A DNA stretch of 64,000 nt from assembly GCF_024198255.1 (NCBI RefSeq), contig NZ_JAJVKW010000014.1, positions 186,001 through 250,000 of the forward strand. Reading direction: 5' to 3'. Of the stretch, positions 1-8,582 are shown one piece after another. This DNA is from Myxococcus guangdongensis (lineage in GTDB: Bacteria; Myxococcota; Myxococcia; Myxococcales; Myxococcaceae). The notes under the pieces were generated by a model. It did not search any database. It saw nothing but the letters and a program-made list of their open reading frames with translations, and was not told the DNA's origin. The position numbers and the translations under genes are program-made. Position 1 is the first letter of the stretch; each line of letters opens with the position of its first letter.

Positions 1-118
1 GGAAGTCTCCTTGGGAAGGGATGGTTCCCTGAAAGCTGGAGACTGTTCCGGAGAGGACAACCCGGGGCTCGGGCCCGCGGCGGCCGGCCCGCCCTGGAGC
101 AGGCGACCGGCCAGGCGC
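1..118. other. window edge, no gene seen
   Basis: Non-coding stretch downstream of the permease stop codon. It is rich in GGCC/CCGG runs that could pair, but no hairpin with a U tract is clear, and no start codon with a ribosome binding site was found. It may be the distal part of an intergenic region whose next gene lies outside the window. Confidence 0.4.
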
Positions 119-2545
119 TCACTCCTGACGGAGCGCGATGATGGGGTCCACCCGCGTGGCGCGACGCGCGGGCACATAGCTGGCCAGCAGCGCCACGACG
201 AGCAGCAGCGCCGCCACCGCGCCATACGTCAGCGGGTCCCACGGCGCGACGCCGTACACCAGGCCCTCCAGCCACCGGCTGACGACCAGCGCCAGCACGA
301 GCCCCACGCCGAGCCCCACCAGCGTCAGCCGCAGGTACTGGCCCAGCACCAGCTTCAGGAGCTCCGCGCCGCGCGCGCCCAACGCCATGCGGATGCCGAA
401 CTCCCGGGTGCGGTGGCTCACCGCGTGGGCGATGACCCCCGACAGGCCCACCGCCGCGAGCACCAGCGCCAGCAACGCGAAGCTCGTGGTCACCAGCATG
501 TAGAAGCGCGGCCGGGACAGCGCCTCGCCCATCAGGTCCTCGAGGGTGCGCACGCTGCCCAGCGGCAGGCCCGCGTCCAGGGCGCGCACCTCGTCTCGCA
601 CCTGGCCCATCAGCGTGAGCGGCGCGTCCTTCGTGCGCACCACCACCGTCATCTTCCCGTACAGCGCCTGGGAGAACGGCACGTACACCTGGGGGAAGGA
701 GGCCTTCTCCAGCCCGTCGTTGCGCGTGTCTCCCACCACGCCCACCACCTGACCGCCGAGGCGGCCCAGGCCGAAGTTGATGCCCATCTCCACCGTGCGC
801 CCCAGCGGACTCTCCCCGGGCCAGTAGCGCCGCGCGGCCTCCTCGCTGACCAGCACCCCGCGCACGCCCTCGCCCGCGCCATCCGCGGACGTCAGCCACC
901 GGCCCGACACCAGCCGCAGACCGAGCGCCTCCGCGTAGCCCGGGGTGATGACGCCCACCTGCACACCCCAGCCCTGTCCCGGCCCGGGCTCCGGCAGCGC
1001 CGGGTCCCACATCCCCGTCACCATGTAGCGACCATCCAGCGGCACACCCAGCGCGGCGCCCGCGGCCTGCACTCCCGGCAGCGCGCGCAGCCGCTCCAGC
1101 AGCTCGTCGTAGAAGCGCTGGTTCCGCGCCGAGGCCCAGCCATAGGCGCTCTCCGGCAAGTCCAGCTCGAAGCTCAGCACCCCGTCCGGACGGAAGCCCG
1201 GGTCCACGTCGGAGAGGCGATGGAAGCCCTTGAGCAAGAGCCCACCGCACACGAGCAGCACCACCGCCAGCGCCGTCTCGCCGACGATGAGCAGGTGACG
1301 CGCGCGCGCACCACCCCGCGTGCCCCCCTTGGCGCCCACCTCGCGCAAGCTCACCGCGGGGCTCTCACGTGACGCCTGCAGCGCGGGCAACAGGCCGAAC
1401 AGCAGCGCGGTGACGAGCCCCAGGCCGCACGTGAAGGCGACGACGCGCGCGTCGATGGCCACCTCCGCGAGCCCTGGGATGTCTTGGGGGGCCAGGCCCA
1501 CGAGGACATCCAGGAGCCACCCGGCCAGGAGCACCCCGAGCCCCGCGCCCAGCGCCGCCAGCACCGCGCTCTCCACCAGGAGCTGACGCAGGATGCGGCC
1601 CCGGCTGGCGCCCAGCGCCATGCGCACGGACAGCTCCCCCCGGCGACTCACCGCGCGGGCGAGCAGCAGGTTGGCGAGGTTGGCGCAGGCGATGAGCAGC
1701 ACCAGCCCCACCGCCCCCAGGAGGAACAGGAGCGCGGGGCGGACATTGCCCAACAGCGCCTCGCGCAGGGGCACCAGCGTGGCGCGGTATCCACCGTTCG
1801 AATCCGGGTAGGCCACCGCGAGCGCCTGGGCCACCGCGGCCACGTCCTCGCGAGCCGACGCCAGGGTGACGCCCGGCTTGAGCCGCGCGTAGACGCGCAG
1901 GCTGTGGGTGGAGCGCATCTTGGCACCGGTGAGCGACTCATCCCAGACGAAGGGCACCCAGAGCTGCGTCTCCAGCGGGAAGCCGAAGCCCTCGCTCGCC
2001 ACGCCCACCACCGTGTGCCGCTCCCCGCCCAACCAGAGCGAGCGACCCAGCACGCCCGGGTCCGCGTTGAAGCGGCGCTTCCACAGCGAATGGCCGAGCA
2101 CCACCACGCGCTCCTGCCCCGGCTGCTCGTCCTCGGGACGGAAGCCGCGGCCCAGCGCCACCCGCGCGCCCAGCACGTCGAAGAAGTCCGCCGTGCTGGT
2201 CGTGCCTCGCAGCCGCTCCGGCGCCACGCCGTCACTGGCCAGGCTCTGCTCGCCGCTGCGCAGCGCCGTCATCCCCGAGAAGGAGCGGGTGCGCTCGCGG
2301 AAGTCCACCAGGTCCGGCCCGGAGGTAGGCGAGTCACCGGGCGAGCCGTCCGAGTGATACAGGCGCACGAGCCGCTCCGACTCCGCCATGGGCAACGGCC
2401 TCAGCAGCACCGCGTCCACCACGCTGAAGATGGCGCTGTTGGCGCCGATGCCGAGCGCCAGCGTCAACACCGCCACCAGCGTGAACCCCGGTGCGCCGCG
2501 CAACCTGCGCAGCGCGAGGCGGAACTCCTGGACCAGGCCCGTCAT
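119..2545 (-). CDS. ABC transporter permease, ADOP type (duplicated MacB/FtsX)
   Basis: 808-residue inner-membrane permease. The N-terminus (MTGLVQEFRLALRRLRGAPG) is the typical opening of 'acidobacterial duplicated orphan permeases'. It is followed by a first TM helix, a periplasmic MacB-type core domain, an FtsX domain with three helices (about residues 275-395), a second periplasmic core, and a second FtsX domain (about 680-800) ending in the conserved ARRATRVDPIIALRQE tail. A longer open frame exists upstream, but ATG at 2545 is preceded by GGAGAG at good spacing and starts the conserved family N-terminus, so it was chosen. No ATPase gene lies beside it, in keeping with the orphan label of the family. 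Family role is export or mechanotransmission with an unlinked ATPase; substrate unknown. Confidence 0.92.
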   Translation of the reverse strand: MTGLVQEFRLALRRLRGAPGFTLVAVLTLALGIGANSAIFSVVDAVLLRPLPMAESERLVRLYHSDGSPGDSPTSGPDLVDFRERTRSFSGMTALRSGEQSLASDGVAPERLRGTTSTADFFDVLGARVALGRGFRPEDEQPGQERVVVLGHSLWKRRFNADPGVLGRSLWLGGERHTVVGVASEGFGFPLETQLWVPFVWDESLTGAKMRSTHSLRVYARLKPGVTLASAREDVAAVAQALAVAYPDSNGGYRATLVPLREALLGNVRPALLFLLGAVGLVLLIACANLANLLLARAVSRRGELSVRMALGASRGRILRQLLVESAVLAALGAGLGVLLAGWLLDVLVGLAPQDIPGLAEVAIDARVVAFTCGLGLVTALLFGLLPALQASRESPAVSLREVGAKGGTRGGARARHLLIVGETALAVVLLVCGGLLLKGFHRLSDVDPGFRPDGVLSFELDLPESAYGWASARNQRFYDELLERLRALPGVQAAGAALGVPLDGRYMVTGMWDPALPEPGPGQGWGVQVGVITPGYAEALGLRLVSGRWLTSADGAGEGVRGVLVSEEAARRYWPGESPLGRTVEMGINFGLGRLGGQVVGVVGDTRNDGLEKASFPQVYVPFSQALYGKMTVVVRTKDAPLTLMGQVRDEVRALDAGLPLGSVRTLEDLMGEALSRPRFYMLVTTSFALLALVLAAVGLSGVIAHAVSHRTREFGIRMALGARGAELLKLVLGQYLRLTLVGLGVGLVLALVVSRWLEGLVYGVAPWDPLTYGAVAALLLVVALLASYVPARRATRVDPIIALRQE

Positions 2546-2849
2546 GCCACTCTCCGAAGCTGAATCAGCGACTCGCCGCTTCCCGACAGCAAGGCAGGTG
2601 CCACCGGCCTTCCACGGGGAGACACCACCCGGGGCACGCCTCCGCCTTCCCACATCCGGGGGCAGGGTGCCCGAAAATGGGATGTGCTGATACGCCCGCT
2701 CGCTGGTGGAATCGGGTGACAACGGCGCGGGCCAGGACGGCCTCATCGGCAACGGGTTCCGCTGCTGAACAGACCCAGCCGGCCCACGAGCCCTGCAATC
2801 CTTGCATACCTAGCTTGACGCCGCTTCACCTCCCACAGGAGTGGCTCTC
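2546..2849. other. divergent intergenic region
   Basis: 304 bp between the divergently transcribed permease and the lipoprotein at 2850. It must hold both promoters. I see no convincing paired -35/-10 boxes, only an AT-richer patch around 2800-2820 (TTGCATACC). No ORF with a ribosome binding site was found inside. Confidence 0.4.
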
Positions 2850-3593
2850 ATGCGATTGGCGGCATTCGTTCCAAGCAGGAAGGCTCGGGGTCTGTTGATG
2901 GCGGTGGTGTTCGCGGGCTGCGCGGACGGAGGCGTCGTGTCACCGTCGGGTGACGCGGCTTCGTCGTCACAGGCACTCACCGCGTTGCCGCCCCGCGTGG
3001 GCCTGACGTTGCAGGCCATCCGGGACGCGGGGTCGAACCTTCCGTACTGCGGCCTCTACAAGGACTACCTGACGCCACACGTGCTCCAGGCGTACTACTC
3101 GAACCAGGGGTTCGACGGGTGTGTCGTTGCCTGGATTGGGGACACGGGTGAGACGCTGGAGGTGAACACGAACTACGCGGAGGATGTCTATCGCGTGTAT
3201 GTGAAGCGCTCGGGGCCGGTGCTCAACAACACGGTGTACCGCAAGCTCGGGGACGGCGTGGGTCCGGTGGACCTGCGGCTGGGCGGGCCGCCGGGGAGCG
3301 CGGTGAACACCTTCACGCTGGCGCTGGACGAGCGGGGCTTCCCCACGGTCGCGTGGCTGAAGAAGACGTCGCCCCACTTCAGCAACGTCGAGCTGCGTGC
3401 GTCGCGCTGGGATGGACAGGCGTGGCACCCGCTGGGTGGGGTGCTCAACGTGAACGACGCGCCCGACTCCGTCGCGTCGCAGCCCGTGTTGAGCTGGGAT
3501 GTGCAGGAGCGCCCCGTGCTGCGCTGGGTGGAGACCCAGGGCGGCTCCACGCTGAATGTCACCCGGACGTGGAACGGGACCACCTGGGAGTAG
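2850..3593 (+). CDS. lipoprotein with beta-propeller-like repeats, possibly truncated
   Basis: 247-residue predicted lipoprotein. ATG at 2850 follows CAGGAG with 8 nt spacing (a GTG nine bases upstream is less well placed). The signal peptide ends in the lipobox VFAGC (Cys24). The C-terminal half holds blade-like repeats of the type LDERGFPTVAW...WDGQAWHPLGG and LSWDVQERPVLRW...WNGTTWE, a pattern I associate with large myxobacterial propeller proteins. The protein stops exactly after the W-E of a repeat, so it may be a shortened member. Function unknown; location is predicted to be the cell envelope. Confidence 0.8.
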   Translation: MRLAAFVPSRKARGLLMAVVFAGCADGGVVSPSGDAASSSQALTALPPRVGLTLQAIRDAGSNLPYCGLYKDYLTPHVLQAYYSNQGFDGCVVAWIGDTGETLEVNTNYAEDVYRVYVKRSGPVLNNTVYRKLGDGVGPVDLRLGGPPGSAVNTFTLALDERGFPTVAWLKKTSPHFSNVELRASRWDGQAWHPLGGVLNVNDAPDSVASQPVLSWDVQERPVLRWVETQGGSTLNVTRTWNGTTWE

Positions 3594-4029
3594 GTCCGCG
3601 TCCGTCAGGGATGGTTGCCTCCCGAGAAGCACCGAAGGGCCATCCGAGGCGCATTCACTGTTTGTTCAAGCTCCATGGTGCCCGCAGCCTGCCGCGAGCA
3701 TCAAGGAGCCAAACGCGACCAACCACTTCATGCGGTTCATCATGGCGCTACCTCCAGGGGGATGAAGACGGTCAGAGGTCCTCAGGCCGGTCCGACATCA
3801 CGCCGGCCAACGACTCACGACGCATGCGGGAGAACGCCAAGTCACCTGCGTTGGACCCGGGTACGGGGAGGGGTGCGCTCTCCCCGACACTCCCCCCGTG
3901 ACGTCTGTCAATTGAGCCTCCGCGCGAACTCCCCACGCAGCGTGAGCGGCACCGCGCCCGTATCGTCCTCGCAGATTGTTCCGGGACACGCCCCTCGTGG
4001 CGTGTCTTGAAACACCGGGAGAGACGACC
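3594..4029. other. 436-bp intergenic region
   Basis: No ORF here has a plausible ribosome binding site or a protein-like composition. The first 330 bases look featureless. The last part holds the inverted repeat described separately at 3985-4006. It presumably carries the promoter of the fusion oxidoreductase. Confidence 0.5.
3985..4006 (+). promoter_or_regulatory. perfect 8-bp inverted repeat upstream of fusion gene
   Basis: GACACGCC (3985-3992) and GGCGTGTC (3999-4006) are perfect inverted repeats with a 6-nt centre, ending 23 nt before the start codon at 4030. They could be an operator for a dimeric repressor or a leader hairpin. The arms do not include the GGGAG ribosome binding site at about 4017-4021. 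Confidence 0.4.
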
Positions 4030-7000
4030 ATGCCCGTACGACCTTCGTACATCCATCATGACGGCTCGGCCCTGATGCACTCGCCCTTGCGGCTGCAGCA
4101 GGCGGAGATGTATGGCTTCTTCGTCCAGGGCGAGCTGTCCCGCCTGCAGGCGACCGTCGACGCCAACCTGAACGCGGTGGCGTCCGGTCGGATGCCTCTC
4201 AAGGCCCTCTCACCATACGTCCTGCTGACCTTCACGCGCGTCGGCCACGCGAGCTCCCTCCACCCCGCGGACCAGCGCAAGGGTTGGATTACCGAGGTCG
4301 ACATCGTCACCTGGATTCTCGTGGGCGAAATGAGTCCCGCGGGCAAGCTGGAACACGTCTACCTGTATCCGTGTCACATCTTCGTCGATGACACGATGGC
4401 GCTCGTCAACGGGCGCGAGCTGTTCGGCTATCCGAAGTACCTGTGCGAGTACGAGATGCCACGGGCCGGCGCCGAGGCCCTGCGCTGCGCGCTGTCGGTC
4501 AAGGCCTTCCAGTCCTTCTCGCCCGAGACGCCGCTCGCCTCGCATCCCCTGCTGGAGGTGGATGCCACCGGGCGGTCCGGAAACCACCCCCCGTTCACCC
4601 GGCTCGTCGACCTGCTCGACGAGTCCTTCGCCCTCCTGCGCACGCTGCCGGACCTCTTCGATTTGGACAGGGCCTTCTGGGCGGAGGCCCTCTCCCTGCT
4701 GAGGAGACCCCGCCTCGAGCAGATCTTCCTCAAGCAGTTCCCGGACAGCGCCGGCGTCAAGGCGGTGTACCAGGCACTCGTCGTGGCGCCCTCGGTGATC
4801 GACCGCTTCCACAGTGGACGCAGGTTGGACCACGACTACGTGTGCACGCTGCACGCGCTCGACAGCTTCCCGCTCGCGAAGACACTGGGACTGAAGCCGG
4901 GCCCTCAGGACGTCATCCTGCCGTTCTTCCTCCACTTCGACTTCACCGTCCACCCCGGCGTCGAGCGCGTCGACAACTCCTCCGTCCCGGGGGAGAAGAT
5001 CGCCATCCTCGGAGGTGGCCTCGGCTCGATGACGGCCGCGTACTACCTGACCGACTCGCCCGGATGGGAGAACCGCTACGACATCACCGTGTATCAACTC
5101 GGCTGGCGTCTGGGTGGAAAGGGCGCCAGTGGACGCAACCCGGAGCTGGGTCAGCGAATCGAGGAGCACGGCCTGCACATCTGGTTCGGCTTCTACGCCA
5201 ACGCCTTCAAGCTGATTCAACAGGCGTACGCCCACCTGAACCGGCCATCCGGCGCGCCGCTGGCAACCTGGCGGGATGCGTTCAAGCAGCACGACCATGT
5301 CGCCGTGGCGGAAGAGGTCGACGGTCAGTGGCGCCACTGGCCCGTCGTGTTCCCGAGCGTGCCTGGAGACCCGGGAGAGGGCGGCGAGGAACTGCCCCTC
5401 AAGCAGATGGCGGTGCTGATGGTGGGGTGGATCGAACGCTGGATCGCGCAGCTCCGCCAGGCCACCCGCGTGTGCAGACAGTCGGCGGTGGCGGACGGGA
5501 ACGGGCCCGGGTGGATGGGGAGCATCACCGATGAGGTGATGGACCGGGTGGGCGAGCTCGGCGTGGACGTGACGCTCGAGTTCGGAACCCTGATGGCGCT
5601 GGTCCGCGACGAAGTGCCAGTGGCAAGGAGCCTCGACGGCATCAGACATCAGGTGATCGCCACGACCCTCCGGGGCATCCGAAGATTGCTCCACCTGCGC
5701 TATGGGAAGTGGAGCCGTCGGAGCGACGACGTGCGGCGCCTGCTGATGACACTCGACCTGAGCCTCACCACCATGAAGGGGCTGTTCGAGGATGGCGTCA
5801 TCGCGCGTGGCTTCGACGTCATCAACGACATCGACCTGCGGGACTGGCTCCGCAAGCATGGCGCGGACGAGTCCCTCAGCGTCGACTCGGCGCCGGTTCG
5901 CGGCGTCTACGACCTGGTGTTCGCCTACGAGGGTGGCAATCCCGACAAGCCCAATGCGGAGGCCGGCACGCTGCTGCGCTCGATGGCGCGCATCGGGTTG
6001 GCCTATAAGGGCGGCATCATGTTCAAGATGCAGGCGGGGATGGGGGACACCCTCTTCACGCCGCTCTACCAGGTGCTGAAGCAGCGGGGCGTGAAGTTCA
6101 AGTTCTTCCAGCGCGTGGACGAGCTGGTGCCGGAGGGCGACACCATCGGCGCCATCCGGATGACGGAGCAGGTGAAGCTGGCCTCCTCACAGCAGAGCTA
6201 CGACCCACTCGTGATGGTCAAGGGCTTGGAGTGCTGGCCAAGCCAGCCGAAGCTCGACCAGCTCGACCCGGGGCAAGCGGCGCTGCTGCGCGAACATCAG
6301 GTCAACCTGGAGTCCTCCTGGAGCCACTGGCCTCGCCTGTACGAAGAACGATTCGGCGCGCCGCTCCCCTCCACCGTCCTGAAGCGAGGCGTGGACTTCG
6401 ACAAGGTCGTGTATGGCATTCCAGTCGCGTCGCTGCCCATCCTGTGCCCGCGCCTCCTGGAGCGCAGCCCCGCGTTGAAGGCCACGGCCGAGAAGGTCCA
6501 GAGCGTGGCGACGCAGGCCTATCAAGTGTGGCTGGACCGAGACAGCTCGAGGCTGGGCTGGCCGGCCTTCCCCCTGGGGCAGGCACCCGTCCTGACCGCG
6601 TTCACGAATCCCTTCGACACCTGGGCGCCCCTGGACTCCCTGGTGGAACGCGAAGCATGGCCGGAGGGACACGTGCCTCGAGGCGTGTCCTATTTCTGCA
6701 GTGTGTTCCCGGTCGATGCCTATCCACCGGAGAGCGACACCGACTTCCCGGCGCGGTGTGCCGCGAAGGCGAAGCAAGGTGCCATCCAGCATCTGGAGCA
6801 GCACGTCCATGCGCTGTGGCCGGCCGCGGGTCTGGCGGGCGCGTTCCCATGGTCCTGGGTCGTCGACCCTCAGGATGGAAGTGGGCCCGCCCGCTTCGAC
6901 CGCCAGTTCTGGCGCGCCAACATCGACCCGTCCGACCGCTATGTGCTGTCGGTGGTGGGCAGCTCGCGGTACCGGCTGGCCACCGACGCCTCCGGGTTCT

Positions 7001-7140
7001 CGAACCTGTTCCTGACAGGGGATTGGATCAAGACCGGCTTGAATGTCGGCTGCGTCGAGGCGGCCGTGATGGCGGGCATGCAGACGTCACGGGCGATGTC
7101 GGGACATCCGGCGAGGATTCAGGGCGAGCACGACCTCTGA
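4030..7140 (+). CDS. acetoacetate-decarboxylase-like/FAD oxidoreductase fusion
   Basis: 1,036-residue two-domain protein. Residues about 30-260 resemble acetoacetate decarboxylase (ADC): the stretch NGRELFGYPKY aligns with the ADC active-site segment, and Lys136 falls where the Schiff-base lysine lies; the following residue, normally a second Lys, is Tyr137. From about residue 322 a flavin amine-oxidase/phytoene-desaturase-like domain begins with the dinucleotide-binding motif ILGGGLGSMTAAYYL (glycines 328-332). It ends with FLTGDWIKTGLNVGCVEAAVMAG, the usual C-terminal FAD motif of this superfamily. ATG at 4030 is preceded by GGGAGAG; an in-frame upstream ATG lacks one. No signal peptide, so cytosolic. 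Substrate unknown; an oxidation coupled to decarboxylation or to carotenoid/sterol-like chemistry is possible. Confidence 0.85.
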   Translation: MPVRPSYIHHDGSALMHSPLRLQQAEMYGFFVQGELSRLQATVDANLNAVASGRMPLKALSPYVLLTFTRVGHASSLHPADQRKGWITEVDIVTWILVGEMSPAGKLEHVYLYPCHIFVDDTMALVNGRELFGYPKYLCEYEMPRAGAEALRCALSVKAFQSFSPETPLASHPLLEVDATGRSGNHPPFTRLVDLLDESFALLRTLPDLFDLDRAFWAEALSLLRRPRLEQIFLKQFPDSAGVKAVYQALVVAPSVIDRFHSGRRLDHDYVCTLHALDSFPLAKTLGLKPGPQDVILPFFLHFDFTVHPGVERVDNSSVPGEKIAILGGGLGSMTAAYYLTDSPGWENRYDITVYQLGWRLGGKGASGRNPELGQRIEEHGLHIWFGFYANAFKLIQQAYAHLNRPSGAPLATWRDAFKQHDHVAVAEEVDGQWRHWPVVFPSVPGDPGEGGEELPLKQMAVLMVGWIERWIAQLRQATRVCRQSAVADGNGPGWMGSITDEVMDRVGELGVDVTLEFGTLMALVRDEVPVARSLDGIRHQVIATTLRGIRRLLHLRYGKWSRRSDDVRRLLMTLDLSLTTMKGLFEDGVIARGFDVINDIDLRDWLRKHGADESLSVDSAPVRGVYDLVFAYEGGNPDKPNAEAGTLLRSMARIGLAYKGGIMFKMQAGMGDTLFTPLYQVLKQRGVKFKFFQRVDELVPEGDTIGAIRMTEQVKLASSQQSYDPLVMVKGLECWPSQPKLDQLDPGQAALLREHQVNLESSWSHWPRLYEERFGAPLPSTVLKRGVDFDKVVYGIPVASLPILCPRLLERSPALKATAEKVQSVATQAYQVWLDRDSSRLGWPAFPLGQAPVLTAFTNPFDTWAPLDSLVEREAWPEGHVPRGVSYFCSVFPVDAYPPESDTDFPARCAAKAKQGAIQHLEQHVHALWPAAGLAGAFPWSWVVDPQDGSGPARFDRQFWRANIDPSDRYVLSVVGSSRYRLATDASGFSNLFLTGDWIKTGLNVGCVEAAVMAGMQTSRAMSGHPARIQGEHDL

Positions 7141-7150
7141 GGCCCAGACT

Positions 7151-8464
7151 TCACGGACTCCCACCCTGGCGTCGCATCGTGGCCAGCCGGGCCTTGTCCA
7201 GCTTCGCCGCGACACCGACGCTGCGCCCCGCGAGGTTGGCGACGACGTACTGCACGCTCGTGCCCATCACCTGCGCGCTCTCGGAGAGCGACAGGCCGTA
7301 GTCCTGCGCCAGCCACTGCGTCAGGCCGCTCGTCGCCTGGCGCAGGGCATCGTCGAGCGAGCCCGCCTGTCCCAACACCATCAGGTGCGTGGGTGACTCC
7401 ACTCGCGGCATCGACGGCGCCTTGCCTCGGATGACCTCCACCGTCAGCTCCACCTCCATCGACGTCTCCAGCGCGAACTGCGACGTCTCGCCGTCCCCCT
7501 GCCCCGCGTGCGCGTCGCCCACGTAGAGCAGCGCTCCCGGCTGGAACACGGGCAGGAAGACGGTGTTCCCCTCCACCACCTCATTGAAGTCCATGTTCCC
7601 GCCGAAGCGGCCCGTGTCCCCCGTGGAGACCGGCGGCGAGCCGAAGCCCGGCGCCACCGCCAGCCCGCCCAGCATCGGCCGCAGCGGCACCGTGAAGTCC
7701 TTCAGCTTCTCCGTGGGCGACTCCGGCCGCGCCACGCCCTTCTCCCAATCCAACGTCCAGCGCACCGGCTTGCCCAGCTCCGTCGCCTTCGACGCCAACA
7801 GCGGCGTCATCGCCCGTCCGACGATGCTATCCAGGCTGTCCGCGCTCCGCCGGTTCAATCGCAGGCGCTTCAAGTGGACCGCCAGCATGTCCCCCGGCCG
7901 TGCATCCGCGATGAAGAACGGCCCCGTCTGAGGATTGCCATACAGCGCGCGCGACACACCGTGCTCATCCATTCCACCGGAGTCGAGCGTCGTCGTCTTC
8001 ACCGTGTCCCCGGACCACAGTGTCAGCACCGGCGCCCGGTCCGCGGAGAACTCATTCGACCACGACGTCGGGGTGAACTCATGCCGACGCGGCGGGCCCG
8101 AAGGCCGCTCCGGAATCCGGCGCGCCGTGAAGGCCCGCTTCACCCGCGCCTTCTTGTCGTTCGTGTCCGGCACATCCGCCGTGCCCTCGAGCCGCTCCCC
8201 CCGCACCTTGCCCGTGTAGACATAGCGAGCCTGACGTGAGTCGGTGACGGTGAAGCGGACCTCATTGCCCGTGCGCTCGCCCTCCAGCGCGTCACCGTCG
8301 AACGTACCGGCGAGCGTCTTCCCCGAGCGCTCCAACGTGAGCCCCTGGTACAGCGCGTTGCCCCACATGTCCGTGGTGACGACCCACTCCTCCTTCACCA
8401 CCGACTGCGCGAGCACGAGGGACGGGACGCAGCAGAACAACCAGGCCAGGTAGAGTCGTCGCAT
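7151..8464 (-). CDS. exported acetamidase/formamidase family protein
   Basis: 437 residues. ATG at 8464 opens a classical signal peptide (MRRLYLAWLFCCVPSLVLAQ) with cleavage after ALA. An N-terminal beta-rich region (about 25-120, 'LERSGKTLAGTFDGDALEGE') is followed by a FmdA/AmdA-type acetamidase/formamidase domain, recognisable from WSNEFSADRAPVLTLWSGDTV, RPGDMLAVHL, GGNMDFNEVVEGNTVFLPV and GDAHAGQGDGE, where the metal-binding Asp/His residues of this family lie. The family hydrolyses short amides to ammonia and carboxylate, normally in the cytosol; export to the periplasm is unusual. It is convergent with the fusion oxidoreductase (10 bp between stops). No strong Shine-Dalgarno is seen, so the start rests on the signal peptide. 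Confidence 0.82.
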   Translation of the reverse strand: MRRLYLAWLFCCVPSLVLAQSVVKEEWVVTTDMWGNALYQGLTLERSGKTLAGTFDGDALEGERTGNEVRFTVTDSRQARYVYTGKVRGERLEGTADVPDTNDKKARVKRAFTARRIPERPSGPPRRHEFTPTSWSNEFSADRAPVLTLWSGDTVKTTTLDSGGMDEHGVSRALYGNPQTGPFFIADARPGDMLAVHLKRLRLNRRSADSLDSIVGRAMTPLLASKATELGKPVRWTLDWEKGVARPESPTEKLKDFTVPLRPMLGGLAVAPGFGSPPVSTGDTGRFGGNMDFNEVVEGNTVFLPVFQPGALLYVGDAHAGQGDGETSQFALETSMEVELTVEVIRGKAPSMPRVESPTHLMVLGQAGSLDDALRQATSGLTQWLAQDYGLSLSESAQVMGTSVQYVVANLAGRSVGVAAKLDKARLATMRRQGGSP

Positions 8465-8582
8465 GTCCGCGGCACCATGCCAGAAGCCCGCTCCCGATGC
8501 GTGGGGCCCAGGAGACAAAGCAGGCGAGCGCCACGCGGTTGGTCCCGTCACATCACCGCGATAGCCTGGGCCACCGGACACC

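Noticed and set aside
3798..4052. 84-codon minus-strand ORF in the 3.6-4.0 kb gap
   Set aside because: Ribosome binding site absent, and it overlaps the inverted repeat and start of the fusion gene; no protein-like features.
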